From Jiella pacifica (GTDB lineage Bacteria > Pseudomonadota > Alphaproteobacteria > Rhizobiales > Rhizobiaceae): 64,000 nt of DNA. Each line of letters starts with the position of its first letter. The stretch's first letter is position 1. The notes beneath the pieces are model-generated. The model saw only the letters and a program-made list of their open reading frames with translations, was not told the origin of the DNA and searched no databases. The stretch lies in the NCBI RefSeq assembly GCF_010500815.1, contig NZ_JAAAMG010000012.1:62001-126000 (forward strand), in the 5' to 3' direction. This document shows positions 24,280-33,263 of this stretch, in pieces. The position numbers were made by a program, and so were the translations under genes.

Positions 24280-25296
24280 ATGTCCACCACTGGTCTTCCC
24301 TTCGACGACATCCGCGATCTCGTCCGCACCATGCCGGGACCGGATGGCGCGGCGGTCCATGCGGCGCGCCACCGGGAGGAGGAGTTGACCAAGCCGGCCG
24401 GCTCGCTCGGCCGGCTCGAGGAACTGGCGCAGTGGCTCGCAGCCTGGCAGGGGGGCGCGCCCCATGTCGATCGGCCGCTGGTGGCGGTCTTCGCCGGCAA
24501 TCACGGCGTGACAAGGAAGGGCGTCTCGGCCTTTCCGCCGGAGGTGACGGCGCAGATGGTGGCGAACTTCGCGGCCGGCGGGGCGGCGATCAACCAGATC
24601 TGCGCGACCTACGATCTGTCTCTCAAGGTCTACGATCTGGCGCTGGAGATTCCCACCGAGGACTTCACCGAAGACGCCGCGATGGACGAGCGGACCTGCG
24701 CCGCGACCATGGCCTTCGGCATGGAAGTGCTGATGGACAAGCCGGATCTCCTGTGCATCGGCGAGATGGGCATCGGCAACACGACGGTCGCCGCGGCGAT
24801 CTTTGCCGCGCTGTTCGGCGGGACGGGCGCAGACTGGGCCGGCGCCGGAACGGGAATGGGCGGGGACGCGCTGGCGCGCAAAGCGGCGGTGATCGATTGG
24901 GGCCTCGCCTTCCACAAGGGGCATCTGTCCGATCCGCTCGAAGTGCTGCGGCGGCTGGGCGGCCGCGAGATCGCCGCGATGGCCGGGGCGATCCTCGGGG
25001 CGCGGCACCAGAAGGTTCCGGTGATCGTCGACGGCTTCGTCGCCACGGCCGCTGCCGCGGTGCTCCACAAGCTCGATCCGCGGTCGCTCGACCACTGCCT
25101 GTTCGGCCACGTCTCGGCCGAGCAGGGGCACATGAAGGCGCTCGAAAAGATGGGCAAGGTGCCGTTGCTGGCGCTGGGCATGCGGCTCGGCGAAGGCACA
25201 GGCGCGGCGCTCGCCGCCGGCATCGTCAGGGCCGCCGCCCGCTGCCACCGCGACATGGCGACCTTCGCACAGGCCGCCGTGTCGAACCGGGATTGA
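24280..25296 (+). CDS. cobT: Nicotinate-nucleotide-dimethylbenzimidazole phosphoribosyltransferase (CobT)
   Basis: CobT (the Salmonella-type CobT/CobU enzyme) makes alpha-ribazole phosphate from dimethylbenzimidazole, feeding CobS. The 338-residue product has LTKPAGSLGRLEELAQWLA, VFAGNHGVTRKGVSAFPPEV, GEMGIGNTTVAAAIFAALF, VIVDGFVATAAAAVLHKLD and a late FGHVSAEQGH with the conserved glutamate region. The ATG at 24280 follows AAGGAG by 6 bases. The upstream extension of the frame lies in the cobS region and was dropped. Confidence 0.96.
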   Translation: MSTTGLPFDDIRDLVRTMPGPDGAAVHAARHREEELTKPAGSLGRLEELAQWLAAWQGGAPHVDRPLVAVFAGNHGVTRKGVSAFPPEVTAQMVANFAAGGAAINQICATYDLSLKVYDLALEIPTEDFTEDAAMDERTCAATMAFGMEVLMDKPDLLCIGEMGIGNTTVAAAIFAALFGGTGADWAGAGTGMGGDALARKAAVIDWGLAFHKGHLSDPLEVLRRLGGREIAAMAGAILGARHQKVPVIVDGFVATAAAAVLHKLDPRSLDHCLFGHVSAEQGHMKALEKMGKVPLLALGMRLGEGTGAALAAGIVRAAARCHRDMATFAQAAVSNRD

Positions 25297-25416
25297 GGGC
25301 GGGGCCCGAGGGCGAGGCGGACCGCGCGAATTCCGGGTGGCTCGCCGTCATGGCTTCGGCGAGTATGTTGCGGTGCAGGATCGGCAGGTCTGGTCGACGT
25401 ATGACGAGGTGACACG

Positions 25417-26316
25417 ATGAAAGCGGTGGTGATCGGAGCCGGGGCGATCGGCGGCTATCTGGCGGCGATGCTGGACGAGGCAGGCCACGACGTGTCGCTC
25501 TGCGTGCGGACGCCCTTCGACGAACTGACGCTGGAGGAGGACGGCGAGGTCCGCAAGGTCGCGGCCAAGATCGTCGCCGAACCGGGCGAACTGAACGATG
25601 GCGCCGGCCCCGTCGATCTCGTGGTCGTCGCCACCAAGGCGCAGGACACCGGCAGCGCCCGGCCCTGGCTCGAGGCTCTCGTCGGCCCGCAGACGCTCGT
25701 CCTCATGGCGCAGAATGGTGTCGAGCACGAGGAGCGCGTGGCGGCGTTCGAGCTTTCCGGCTCGGTCGTCCCCTCGATCGTCTACATCGCCGCCGAGCGG
25801 GTCGCGCCGGGGCGGGTGGTCCACCACTACAGCAGCCGGATGGTGCTTCCGGACGACGCAGCCGGCCGACGGGTCGCCGGGTATTTCTCCGGAACGAAGC
25901 TGACCGTCGAGATCGAGCCGGAATTTCTCACCGCCGCCTGGCGAAAGCTTCTTTCCAATGTCGTCGCCAATCCGGTCACCGCGCTGACGCTGCGCCGCAT
26001 GGGCGTGTTTCGGGACGAGGCGATCCGGCAATTGGCGATAACCCTTCTGGCGGAAGCGATCGCGGTGGGCCGCGCGGCAGGGGCGAAGTTCGGCGACGAC
26101 GAGCACGAGCGCCTCTTGAACCAGTATGCCCGTGCCAATCCGGACAGCGGTTCGTCCATGCTCTACGACCGGCTGGCCGGCCGGCCCCTGGAGCATGAGT
26201 ATCTGACCGGGGCGGTGGTGCGCGCCGGCGAGCGCCACGGCGTCGCGACGCCGCTCAACGCGGCCATCCTGGCGCTCTTGTCGGCCGTCGACCGGACGCC
26301 GATCGGACGCTCCTGA
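25417..26316 (+). CDS. 2-dehydropantoate 2-reductase family protein (PanE/ApbA)
   Basis: The 299-residue product starts with a Rossmann motif, AVVIGAGAIGGYLAAMLDEA, followed by DLVVVATKAQDT and LVLMAQNGVEHEERV, and has the catalytic-lysine segment WRKLLSNVVANPVTALTLR. These are the hallmarks of ketopantoate reductases, which make pantoate for coenzyme A. Several paralogs of this family exist in most alphaproteobacteria and not all act on ketopantoate, so the substrate is uncertain. It stands alone. Confidence 0.85.
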   Translation: MKAVVIGAGAIGGYLAAMLDEAGHDVSLCVRTPFDELTLEEDGEVRKVAAKIVAEPGELNDGAGPVDLVVVATKAQDTGSARPWLEALVGPQTLVLMAQNGVEHEERVAAFELSGSVVPSIVYIAAERVAPGRVVHHYSSRMVLPDDAAGRRVAGYFSGTKLTVEIEPEFLTAAWRKLLSNVVANPVTALTLRRMGVFRDEAIRQLAITLLAEAIAVGRAAGAKFGDDEHERLLNQYARANPDSGSSMLYDRLAGRPLEHEYLTGAVVRAGERHGVATPLNAAILALLSAVDRTPIGRS

Positions 26317-26435
26317 CGCTCGTTCGAAAGCATGCGCGCGAGGAGCCGGGAGCGGCGTGCCGTGCGGCCTTCCCGGGGAACCTTAGCCGGGTGGGGCGGT
26401 TGCGTAAGCAGGGGCGTCGTCGGGCAGACCTGGCT

Positions 26436-26957
26436 ATGCCGACGGTGCCCACCGGTCTCGATCCCCGCGAACCGATCGTGCGAACCACCGCGAACCATGG
26501 AGCCTTGCTTGAATCCCTTCTTTCCGCTGCCCTCGCCACGGCACTTCTCGCCGGAACCGCCGGCCACGCTTTCGCGCAGGACGCCAATACGGCCGCGCCC
26601 GCAGCCTCCGGACAGTCCGCCAACGGAACGGCGCAGGTCGACGCGCAAGCGGCAAGCGGTGTGCTTGCGGTGATCGACAGGGACGAGGTCCCGGTGCCGC
26701 AGCTGAACCTGATGGTCGATCAGGTCGACGACATGGATGTCGTAGGGCCGAACGGCGAGGCCGTAGGTGAGGTGGACGACGTGCTCGGCGACGCCAACGG
26801 CAATGCCAAGGCGATCTCCGTCGAGGTCGGCGGTTTCCTCGGCATCGGCGAGAAGACGATTATCCTGATGCTCGACGACGTCTCGCTCGACATGGGGCGG
26901 ATCAAGACCGCGCTGACCAAGGAGCAGATCGAAAAGCTCCCGTCTTTCGGCGGCTGA
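26436..26957 (+). CDS. Exported PRC-barrel domain protein
   Basis: The product (173 residues from the ATG at 26436) has a hydrophobic export segment LLSAALATALLAGTAGHAFA followed by an alanine/glutamine-rich linker and a C-terminal PRC-barrel: DDMDVVGPNGEAVGEVDDVL, KAISVEVGGFLGIGEK and a closing ALTKEQIEKLPSF. PRC-barrel proteins of this kind are common periplasmic proteins in rhizobial relatives; their function is mostly unknown. The N-terminus is uncertain: starts nearer the signal segment (GTG or TTG around 26480-26510) would give a more conventional signal peptide. Confidence 0.75.
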   Translation: MPTVPTGLDPREPIVRTTANHGALLESLLSAALATALLAGTAGHAFAQDANTAAPAASGQSANGTAQVDAQAASGVLAVIDRDEVPVPQLNLMVDQVDDMDVVGPNGEAVGEVDDVLGDANGNAKAISVEVGGFLGIGEKTIILMLDDVSLDMGRIKTALTKEQIEKLPSFGG

Positions 26958-27271
26958 GTGGGCGGGGGCGGACGATTGTCGCGATCGGCGGGCGATGGAC
27001 CGATGTCGGTTGCCTCGCCGCCGCCGGTGAGGCGTAGCGGGTGATGATCGCCCGCAGTCTGCTGTCTGGTGCTGGTGATCGCACGGCAATGCAACTTTTG
27101 ATTTACATCATCATTCCCCACCGCTAGATTCTGAAGGATACCAACTTCAGATCATGCCCTGAACGTCGATCTCGGGGACGCGCTGCGGTCCTCCGCCAGG
27201 ACGTCCTTCGAGGAGCTTCCCGTCATCGAAGTGCGGGCGAAAGCGACGTTGCCGGGTGGTGGAGGATTGCC
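26958..27271. other. Intergenic region upstream of the flavin oxidase gene
   Basis: These 314 bases hold no convincing gene. An AT-richer stretch around 27085-27150 is the likely promoter of the oxidase gene. A GGTGGAGG ribosome-binding sequence lies just before its ATG. No hairpin terminator was seen after the PRC-barrel gene. Confidence 0.5.
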
Positions 27272-29134
27272 ATGTCGATCGTCATTTCCCGTCGCGCGGC
27301 GTTGCGCGCCATGACGGCGCTGGCCGGCGCCGCGGCGGCTTGGCCTGCCATCCGGCCCGGGCGCGCCGTCGCGGCCTCCGCATTGCCGGTCAAGCCGGAT
27401 CTTCCACAAGGTTTCGGCAACGGCAGGTCGGTCGCGATCATCGGCGCCGGCGTCGCCGGGCTGACCGCCGCCCGCATGTTGGCGAAGGCCGGCTTCCGGG
27501 TCCAGGTCTTCGAGGCCGACGATCGCTATGGCGGCCGCAGCCTGACGGCCCGGCCGAGCAACGAGGACTACAAGGATTGGTGGTTCGCAAAGTACAATCC
27601 GGACAAGCTGTTTCCGGCCATGTACGCCGACCGCTATCAGGAGGTGCCGCAAAGCCCGGCGCCGGAGCTGCAGGTCTGCGAGTTCATGGACGACGCCTGG
27701 GCCGCGGACAAGGACGGCGGCGATCCCGTCGAACTGTTCCTCAACGCCGGGCCGGGGCGCATCCCGTCCAACCACGTCAATCTCATCGCGCTGTGCAAGG
27801 AGATCGGCGTCGCGCTGGAGCCCTACATCTTCCAGTCGATGTCCAACCTCATGCAGAGCCCGGACTTTGCCGGCGGCAAGCCGGTTTCCTTCGCCCAGAT
27901 CACCTACAGCCTCTACGGCGAGATGGGCGAGATGATGTACAAGGTTGCCCGCGAGGGGGCGGCTCTCAAGGGCGACCCGGCGCTCGTCAACGACACGCGG
28001 CTGCAGAATCTCTATCGGGTCTTCGGCGCCTTGACCACGGACGGCCGCTTCGAGACGACGACGCGCCTCGGCTTCAGCGAGATTCCCGGCGGCTGGCGCG
28101 ACGGCGGCACGATCCGTCCGCCGGTCGATCTCGAAGCCATTCTCAATTCCGGCTTCATCGGCGATGCCGACGCCAATCCCGAACTGTCGCCGGGGTCCTA
28201 CCTGTTCAACGGGTTCAACATCGACTGGCAGCCCTCGCTGATGCAGCCGGTCGGCGGCATGGACCGGATCTGGCAGCAACTCCTCCTGCAGAGCGTGCCG
28301 GCGACCGCGCTTTGGCCGGAGGGTCGCGCCGCGGAGGATCCGAAGGTCGGCGATCTCGTCCAGCTTGCCGCTCCCGTCATCGGCATCGACCCGCAGGCGG
28401 ACGGCGTCGTCGTTTCCTATCAAGTGGAGGGGCAGGGGACGCAGGAAGAGCGCTTCGACTTCTGCATCTCGACCGCTGCGCCGTCGCTCCTGCGCAATCT
28501 TCTGCCGGGCAACAACCAGCTCCCCGCCGCCTTCAACCGCGGCCTGGAGGCGTTCTCGCAGACCGGCCACTGGGAAAACGATCCGACCCCCGATCTCTGG
28601 ACCCCGGCGATCAAGGTCGGCTGGCAGGGAAAGTCGCGGTTCTGGGAGACGGGCGACCAGATCTATGGCGGGATTTCCTGGACGACCGACATCATCGGCC
28701 AGATCTGGTATCCCTCCGAGGACTTCAACGCCCATACGGGCATCCTGACCGGCGCCTACAACCGCGGCGAACGGGCCGTGGACTATGCCAGGCAGGACAA
28801 CGCCGCCCGTCTGGCGACGGCCCGCCAGGGGCTCGGTCTGCTGCATCCCGGCCAGGAGGAAGCCGTCGGCAACGGCCTATCGATCGCCTGGCAATACATG
28901 CCCCATCAGGTCGGCGGCTGGGCCTCCGACACCGCCTCCACCAGCCCCGACGTCTATCAGGACATCACCACCTTCGACCCGAACGGCCGCTTTTTTTGCG
29001 CCGGCGACACCTGGAGCTATTGGCCGGGTTGGCAGGAGGGCTCGGTGACCTCGGCCTATTGCGCGGTCTACGCGATTGCGCGGAGTATGGACGCGGCGAC
29101 CTATGCGGACTGCGCGTGTTTCGGGGAGGGGTGA
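27272..29134 (+). CDS. Tat-exported flavin-dependent amine oxidase
   Basis: The 620-residue protein begins with a twin-arginine signal (SRRAALRAMTALAGAAAAWP) and then an FAD-binding motif VAIIGAGVAGLTAARMLAKA with the second glycine-rich segment DRYGGRSLTARP. Near the C-terminus NGRFFCAGDTWSYWPGWQEG is the flavin-contact motif of monoamine and L-amino-acid oxidases. The family oxidises primary amines or amino acids and releases hydrogen peroxide; the substrate cannot be inferred. Export would place peroxide production in the periplasm. It has no obvious operon partner; the next genes belong to an AT-rich islet. Confidence 0.85.
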   Translation: MSIVISRRAALRAMTALAGAAAAWPAIRPGRAVAASALPVKPDLPQGFGNGRSVAIIGAGVAGLTAARMLAKAGFRVQVFEADDRYGGRSLTARPSNEDYKDWWFAKYNPDKLFPAMYADRYQEVPQSPAPELQVCEFMDDAWAADKDGGDPVELFLNAGPGRIPSNHVNLIALCKEIGVALEPYIFQSMSNLMQSPDFAGGKPVSFAQITYSLYGEMGEMMYKVAREGAALKGDPALVNDTRLQNLYRVFGALTTDGRFETTTRLGFSEIPGGWRDGGTIRPPVDLEAILNSGFIGDADANPELSPGSYLFNGFNIDWQPSLMQPVGGMDRIWQQLLLQSVPATALWPEGRAAEDPKVGDLVQLAAPVIGIDPQADGVVVSYQVEGQGTQEERFDFCISTAAPSLLRNLLPGNNQLPAAFNRGLEAFSQTGHWENDPTPDLWTPAIKVGWQGKSRFWETGDQIYGGISWTTDIIGQIWYPSEDFNAHTGILTGAYNRGERAVDYARQDNAARLATARQGLGLLHPGQEEAVGNGLSIAWQYMPHQVGGWASDTASTSPDVYQDITTFDPNGRFFCAGDTWSYWPGWQEGSVTSAYCAVYAIARSMDAATYADCACFGEG

Positions 29135-29349
29135 GGGGGCGGTGCCCCAGAGGCAAAAGTTCTCCCCAACCGAGCGTGAACTCGAGCGTGCTTCCGTACA
29201 TTCCATCAGTTGGAACTGTCAGACAAAGACCATCTTACCACGGTACATATCGAACGGGGTAACATTCACATGAACTGATGGTTGATCTAAAATCGCTGCT
29301 ACGTTAAGCGGAGACGCTGCAGCGCAGGGTTATATTCAAAATATCAAGA

Positions 29350-29841
29350 TTGGACGTCTTCAATACCGTTGGCATAATTGTAACTATAATTGGAGTTATC
29401 GTAACAATTATTTGCACTGCAATCGCTGTGAATGAAGCTCGGAAAGCGAAAGACTATAGCGAAAAGCTGAAGAACGCGGTAAAACGTATCTCGTTGCTGA
29501 CTGCGGCTGAGCGGTTGCGCCTTGTCCAAGACCATATAGAACAACTTCCTCACCGCATGCGAGATTTTCGAGGCAAAAATCCAGATCTATCAATCTCAAA
29601 AATCAGGCTTGAAATTGGTCGTGCGATCAGTTCGCTGCAAAGAGAAGGTCCAGGTTCTATCGCTCGCAAATACTTGGCGGAAGCGCAAGAGGAGCTTAAT
29701 CAGTATGAGGATTCCGCTGATCGCGTGGCCGCGAAGACCCCGGATTATAATTTCGATGCTGATGCAAAGCGTAACATGAGGCTTGCTGTTCAAGAAGCTG
29801 TCTCGGAGCTTGTTTCTGCTACTAATAAGCTGGAGGAATAA
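29350..29841 (+). CDS. Unknown membrane-anchored coiled-coil protein of an AT-rich islet
   Basis: I do not recognise this 163-residue protein. One membrane span near the N-terminus (VGIIVTIIGVIVTIICTAIA) is followed by a charged, helical cytoplasmic part with segments such as ARKAKDYSEKLKNAVKRI and AEAQEELNQYEDSADRV. The start is a TTG at 29350 with no strong ribosome-binding sequence. Codon and base use are visibly AT-richer than in surrounding genes, a sign of recent transfer. Its TAA stop overlaps the next ATG (TAATG), so the two genes form one unit. The architecture would suit a membrane-attached partner or effector, but nothing proves it. Confidence 0.7.
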   Translation: MDVFNTVGIIVTIIGVIVTIICTAIAVNEARKAKDYSEKLKNAVKRISLLTAAERLRLVQDHIEQLPHRMRDFRGKNPDLSISKIRLEIGRAISSLQREGPGSIARKYLAEAQEELNQYEDSADRVAAKTPDYNFDADAKRNMRLAVQEAVSELVSATNKLEE

Positions 29842-30218
29842 TGAATAACCACGAGATTGAGGATGCGATCCGGAAGCTTCGCTACCAAATCAAAATCCTT
29901 GGGGAGGCGATCGATTTTCGCCAAAAACCGATCGAGTCGCTAATTCTAGAAATGGATTGGGACGAGGGAGACATTAGTAAAGTGCATGATGTCTTCGAAA
30001 AGTGGGATAACGCCCTACATAAGAAGGTGAAGCTCACGTCTGGAGCATTTGAAAATGACTTCAAAGCGCTAAATATAGACTATCAAACGCTGAAGTCGGT
30101 AATTCTAGCTTTTTATAGGAACGGTCAATGGATGGAGGTTTGCAAAGCATACGTGGATAGCTTCAATGGTTCTCCGCCTCTGGAGTACCATCGCATCATG
30201 CGCGGGGAGATGGACTGA
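29841..30218 (+). CDS. Unknown 125-residue cytoplasmic protein, partner in the AT-rich islet
   Basis: The product is not recognised. It is soluble, rich in charged residues, and predicted mainly helical: an N-terminal helix EIEDAIRKLRYQIKILGEAI, an acidic EMDWDEGDISKVHDVFEKWD and a C-terminal part LKSVILAFYRNGQWMEVCKA. It is coupled to the preceding gene by TAATG and shares its low GC content. It ends 44 bases before the convergent LysR gene, so the islet carries just these two genes. Confidence 0.72.
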   Translation: MNNHEIEDAIRKLRYQIKILGEAIDFRQKPIESLILEMDWDEGDISKVHDVFEKWDNALHKKVKLTSGAFENDFKALNIDYQTLKSVILAFYRNGQWMEVCKAYVDSFNGSPPLEYHRIMRGEMD

Positions 30219-30262
30219 CCAATTCGCGACAGTGGCCGTTCCACTTGTGGTTCGAGGCACCC

Positions 30263-31144
30263 TCACCCGAACAACCCCCGCTCGGCCGTCACAAGCTCGC
30301 GGATGAACTCAGCAGTGACCGCGATCCGCCGGACGTCCCTCGCGCTCTCGTGATAGACCAGCCAGTAGCTGCGCCGGATCGTCGCCTCGGGCAGGATGCG
30401 GACGAGTTCGGCCCGGCGGCTCGCCATGAAATCGTGGAGGATGCCGATGCCGGCGCCGGCGGCGACGGCTTCGGTCTGGCCGGTGGCGCTGGAGATTTCG
30501 GCGGCCGACGGCCATTCGGCGAGGAGATCGGCATAATAGGCGAGCTGCGGCGAATAGAGGAGGTCTTCCACCGCCCCAACCAGCCGGTGACCGGCGAGCG
30601 CCGCGAGGCTGTCCGGAGCGCCGTGCTCGGCGAGGTAGCTTTTCGAGGCGTAGAGGCCGAGGCGGTAGTCGCAGAGCTTCGAGGCGACGAGGCGGCCCGC
30701 CGCCGGCCGTTCGACCGTGATGGCGATGTCGGCCTCGCGCCGCGACAGCGAGAAGGTGCGGGGGACCGGCACGAGCTGCACCGTCAGATCGGCGTGGCGC
30801 TCGGCGAGCTTCCACAGGCGCGGCGCCAGGAACGCCGTGCCGAAGCCGTCCGGCGCGCCGACCCGCACCGTGCCGGACAGCTGGACGTCGCTGCCGCCGA
30901 CCTCGGCGCGGCCGGCGGTCATCGCCGCTTCCATCGCCTCGGCATGGCCGCGAAACACTCGTCCTGCTTCGGTCAGCGCGCAGCCGCCGGGCGAGCGATC
31001 GAAGAGTTTGGCGCCGATCGCTTCCTCCAGCACGGTCAGCCGGCGGCCGACCGTCGCGTGGTTGAGGTCGAGCCGCCGCGCGGCGGCGAGGATCTGCCCG
31101 GCCCTTGTGACGGATAGAAAGATGCGGACGTCGTCCCAGTTCAT
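30263..31144 (-). CDS. LysR-family transcriptional regulator, divergent from mmsA
   Basis: The 293-residue protein has an N-terminal winged helix-turn-helix (NWDDVRIFLSVTRAGQILAA, then LDLNHATVGRRLTVLEEAIG) and a periplasmic-binding-protein-like effector domain with SGTVRVGAPDGFGTAFLAPR and EAVAAGAGIGILHDFMA. LysR proteins usually control the divergent gene, here mmsA, in response to a pathway intermediate. The 155-base region between the two starts would hold the operator; I saw no obvious T-N11-A palindrome stronger than background. Confidence 0.88.
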   Translation of the reverse strand: MNWDDVRIFLSVTRAGQILAAARRLDLNHATVGRRLTVLEEAIGAKLFDRSPGGCALTEAGRVFRGHAEAMEAAMTAGRAEVGGSDVQLSGTVRVGAPDGFGTAFLAPRLWKLAERHADLTVQLVPVPRTFSLSRREADIAITVERPAAGRLVASKLCDYRLGLYASKSYLAEHGAPDSLAALAGHRLVGAVEDLLYSPQLAYYADLLAEWPSAAEISSATGQTEAVAAGAGIGILHDFMASRRAELVRILPEATIRRSYWLVYHESARDVRRIAVTAEFIRELVTAERGLFG

Positions 31145-31299
31145 GCGATGAAACCCGGTCGAATCGATCAGGGCTATAAAATCCGCACAATGGATGGGCG
31201 CCGCAAGGGCTTTCTATGCCGATCAGTGTGCGCGAATATCGCTTCAGTCACGATGGCGCCCGCCATGTCGGGGGCAGTCACATCAGGGGAGGTGCATCC

Positions 31300-32799
31300 A
31301 TGTACGACATCGGTCATTTCATCGGCGGCAAACGGGTCGCCGGCAAGAGCGGCCGCAGCGCCGAGATCTTCAATCCGGCGACGGGCGAAGTGCAAGGGTC
31401 CGTCGCTCTCGCCAGCAACGAGGAGCTTCGCGCCGCCGTCGAGAACGCCAAGGCGGCGCAGCCGGCCTGGGCCGCGACCAACCCGCAGCGTCGCGCCCGT
31501 GTGATGATGAAGTTCGTCGACCTCCTCAACCGCGACATGGACAAGCTCGCCGAGGCGCTGTCGAAGGAGCACGGCAAGACCTTCCCCGATGCCAAGGGCG
31601 ACGTGCAGCGCGGCCTCGAAGTCGCCGAATTCTGCATCGCTGCGCCGCAGATGCTGAAGGGCGAGTTTTCCGAAGGCGCCGGCCCCGGCATCGACATCTA
31701 TTCGATCCGGCAACCCCTGGGAGTCGTCGCCGGCATCACGCCGTTCAACTTTCCGGCGATGATCCCGATGTGGAAGTTCTGCCCGGCGATCGCCGCCGGC
31801 AACGCCTTCATCCTGAAGCCGTCCGAGCGCGACCCGTCAGTCCCGATGATGCTGGCGGAACTGATGATGGAGGCGGGCCTGCCGGCCGGCATCCTCAACG
31901 TCGTCAACGGCGACAAGGGCGCCGTCGACGCCATCCTCGACGATCCGGACATCGAAGCAGTCGGCTTCGTCGGCTCGACGGCCATCGCCAAATACATCTA
32001 CGGCCGCGGCTGCTCCAACGGCAAGCGCGTCCAGGCCTTCGGCGGCGCCAAGAACCACATGATCATCATGCCCGACGCGGACATGGACAAGGCGGTCGAC
32101 GCCCTCATCGGCGCGGGCTACGGCGCAGCCGGCGAACGCTGCATGGCCGTCTCCGTCGCGGTTCCGGTCGGCGAAGAGACCGCCGATCGTCTCATCGAAA
32201 AGCTGATCCCCAAGGTCGAGGCGCTGAAGATCGGCCCCTGGACCGCCGGCAACGACGTCGACTTCGGCCCCCTCGTCACCCGCGAGGCGCAGAAGCGTGT
32301 CCTCGGCCTGGTCGACCGGGGCGTCGAGGAAGGCGCGAAGCTCGTCGTCGACGGACGGAACTTCAAGATGCAGGGCTATGAGGACGGCTTCTTCGTCGGC
32401 GCCTGCCTGTTCGACGGCGTGACCAAGGACATGGACATCTACAAGACCGAGATCTTCGGTCCCGTCCTTTCCGTCGCCCGCGCCAAGGACTACGAGGACG
32501 CCCTCGACCTGCCGATGAGCCATGAATACGGCAACGGCGTCGCGATCTTTACCCGCGACGGCGACGCCGCGCGCGATTTTGCCAGCCGCATCAACATCGG
32601 CATGGTCGGCGTCAACGTGCCGATCCCGGTGCCGCTCGCCTATTACACCTTCGGCGGCTGGAAGGCCTCGGGCTTCGGCGACCTCAACCAGCACGGCGCC
32701 GACGGCTTCCGCTTCTATACCCGCACGAAGACCGTCACGAGCCGTTGGCCGTCCGGCATCAAGGACGGCGCCGAGTTCTCCATCCCGACGATGAAATAG
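31300..32799 (+). CDS. mmsA: Methylmalonate-semialdehyde dehydrogenase, CoA-acylating (MmsA)
   Basis: MmsA converts methylmalonate semialdehyde to propionyl-CoA in valine and inositol breakdown. The 499-residue product is an aldehyde dehydrogenase with GHFIGGKRVAGKSGR at the N-terminus, PLGVVAGITPFNFPAMIPMW, a GFVGSTAIAKYIY Rossmann segment, the catalytic cysteine in GAAGERCMAVSVAV and EIFGPVLSVARA. GERCMA is typical of the CoA-dependent MmsA branch. The ATG at 31300 follows GGGGAGG; the frame upstream to 31216 is not needed. A strong terminator follows at 32887. Confidence 0.95.
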   Translation: MYDIGHFIGGKRVAGKSGRSAEIFNPATGEVQGSVALASNEELRAAVENAKAAQPAWAATNPQRRARVMMKFVDLLNRDMDKLAEALSKEHGKTFPDAKGDVQRGLEVAEFCIAAPQMLKGEFSEGAGPGIDIYSIRQPLGVVAGITPFNFPAMIPMWKFCPAIAAGNAFILKPSERDPSVPMMLAELMMEAGLPAGILNVVNGDKGAVDAILDDPDIEAVGFVGSTAIAKYIYGRGCSNGKRVQAFGGAKNHMIIMPDADMDKAVDALIGAGYGAAGERCMAVSVAVPVGEETADRLIEKLIPKVEALKIGPWTAGNDVDFGPLVTREAQKRVLGLVDRGVEEGAKLVVDGRNFKMQGYEDGFFVGACLFDGVTKDMDIYKTEIFGPVLSVARAKDYEDALDLPMSHEYGNGVAIFTRDGDAARDFASRINIGMVGVNVPIPVPLAYYTFGGWKASGFGDLNQHGADGFRFYTRTKTVTSRWPSGIKDGAEFSIPTMK

Positions 32800-33263
32800 G
32801 GCGACCTGCGCTCAGCCGACCGTCCCGAACGTGCGGGCGAGCCTGCGCCGAGGGAGCTTCGCTGAGACAAGCAACTGCAAGAATTCAAAGAGGGGCGGCC
32901 GCAAGGCCGCCCCTCTTTGCATGACAGCCATGTCGCGGCCTGCGTCCTCTTGACGAGCGATCCCCGGAGGATCGCAATCAAACCGTTGATAACGAACGAA
33001 AAATAGATGTCCATCGCCATAGCCAGGCGGCGCTTTTCCCTGGCTTTCAACCCGTCCGCGATCTCTTCCGCCCGCTCTGATTGCCGTTTCGTGACAATAG
33101 GATGACAAGAATTCGTGACTGTTTCAATGCCGACGGACCGTTCATGATCATGCCATTTCATGCGGTGCGACAGAGCTTACATGAGTTCTCGACGAACGAG
33201 GGATGGTCGATGCCTTCCGGTACTGGCGATCCTCCGTCGAAGCATTTCGCAAGGAGTATGAAA
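32800..33263. other. Intergenic region after mmsA
   Basis: About 460 bases without a convincing gene. It contains the perfect hairpin at 32887-32918 and, from 33100 on, the probable promoter of the small repeat protein. Short open frames on both strands overlap the hairpin and show no ribosome-binding sites or family features. Confidence 0.5.
32887..32918. terminator. Perfect 14-bp-stem hairpin terminator after mmsA
   Basis: AAAGAGGGGCGGCC, loop GCAA, GGCCGCCCCTCTTT. The arms are fully complementary, the loop is a stable GNRA tetraloop, and A and T runs at both ends allow termination from either direction. It lies 88 bases after the mmsA stop. Confidence 0.85.

Noticed and set aside
25341-25363. 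CTCGCCG...CGGCGAG hairpin after cobT as a terminator
   Set aside because: Seven-base arms with a 9-base loop and no T run; such repeats are expected by chance at this GC content.
32715-33161. 148-codon minus-strand frame after mmsA with a short hydrophobic segment
   Set aside because: It runs through the perfect terminator hairpin and into the mmsA coding end, and has no ribosome-binding site or family match.
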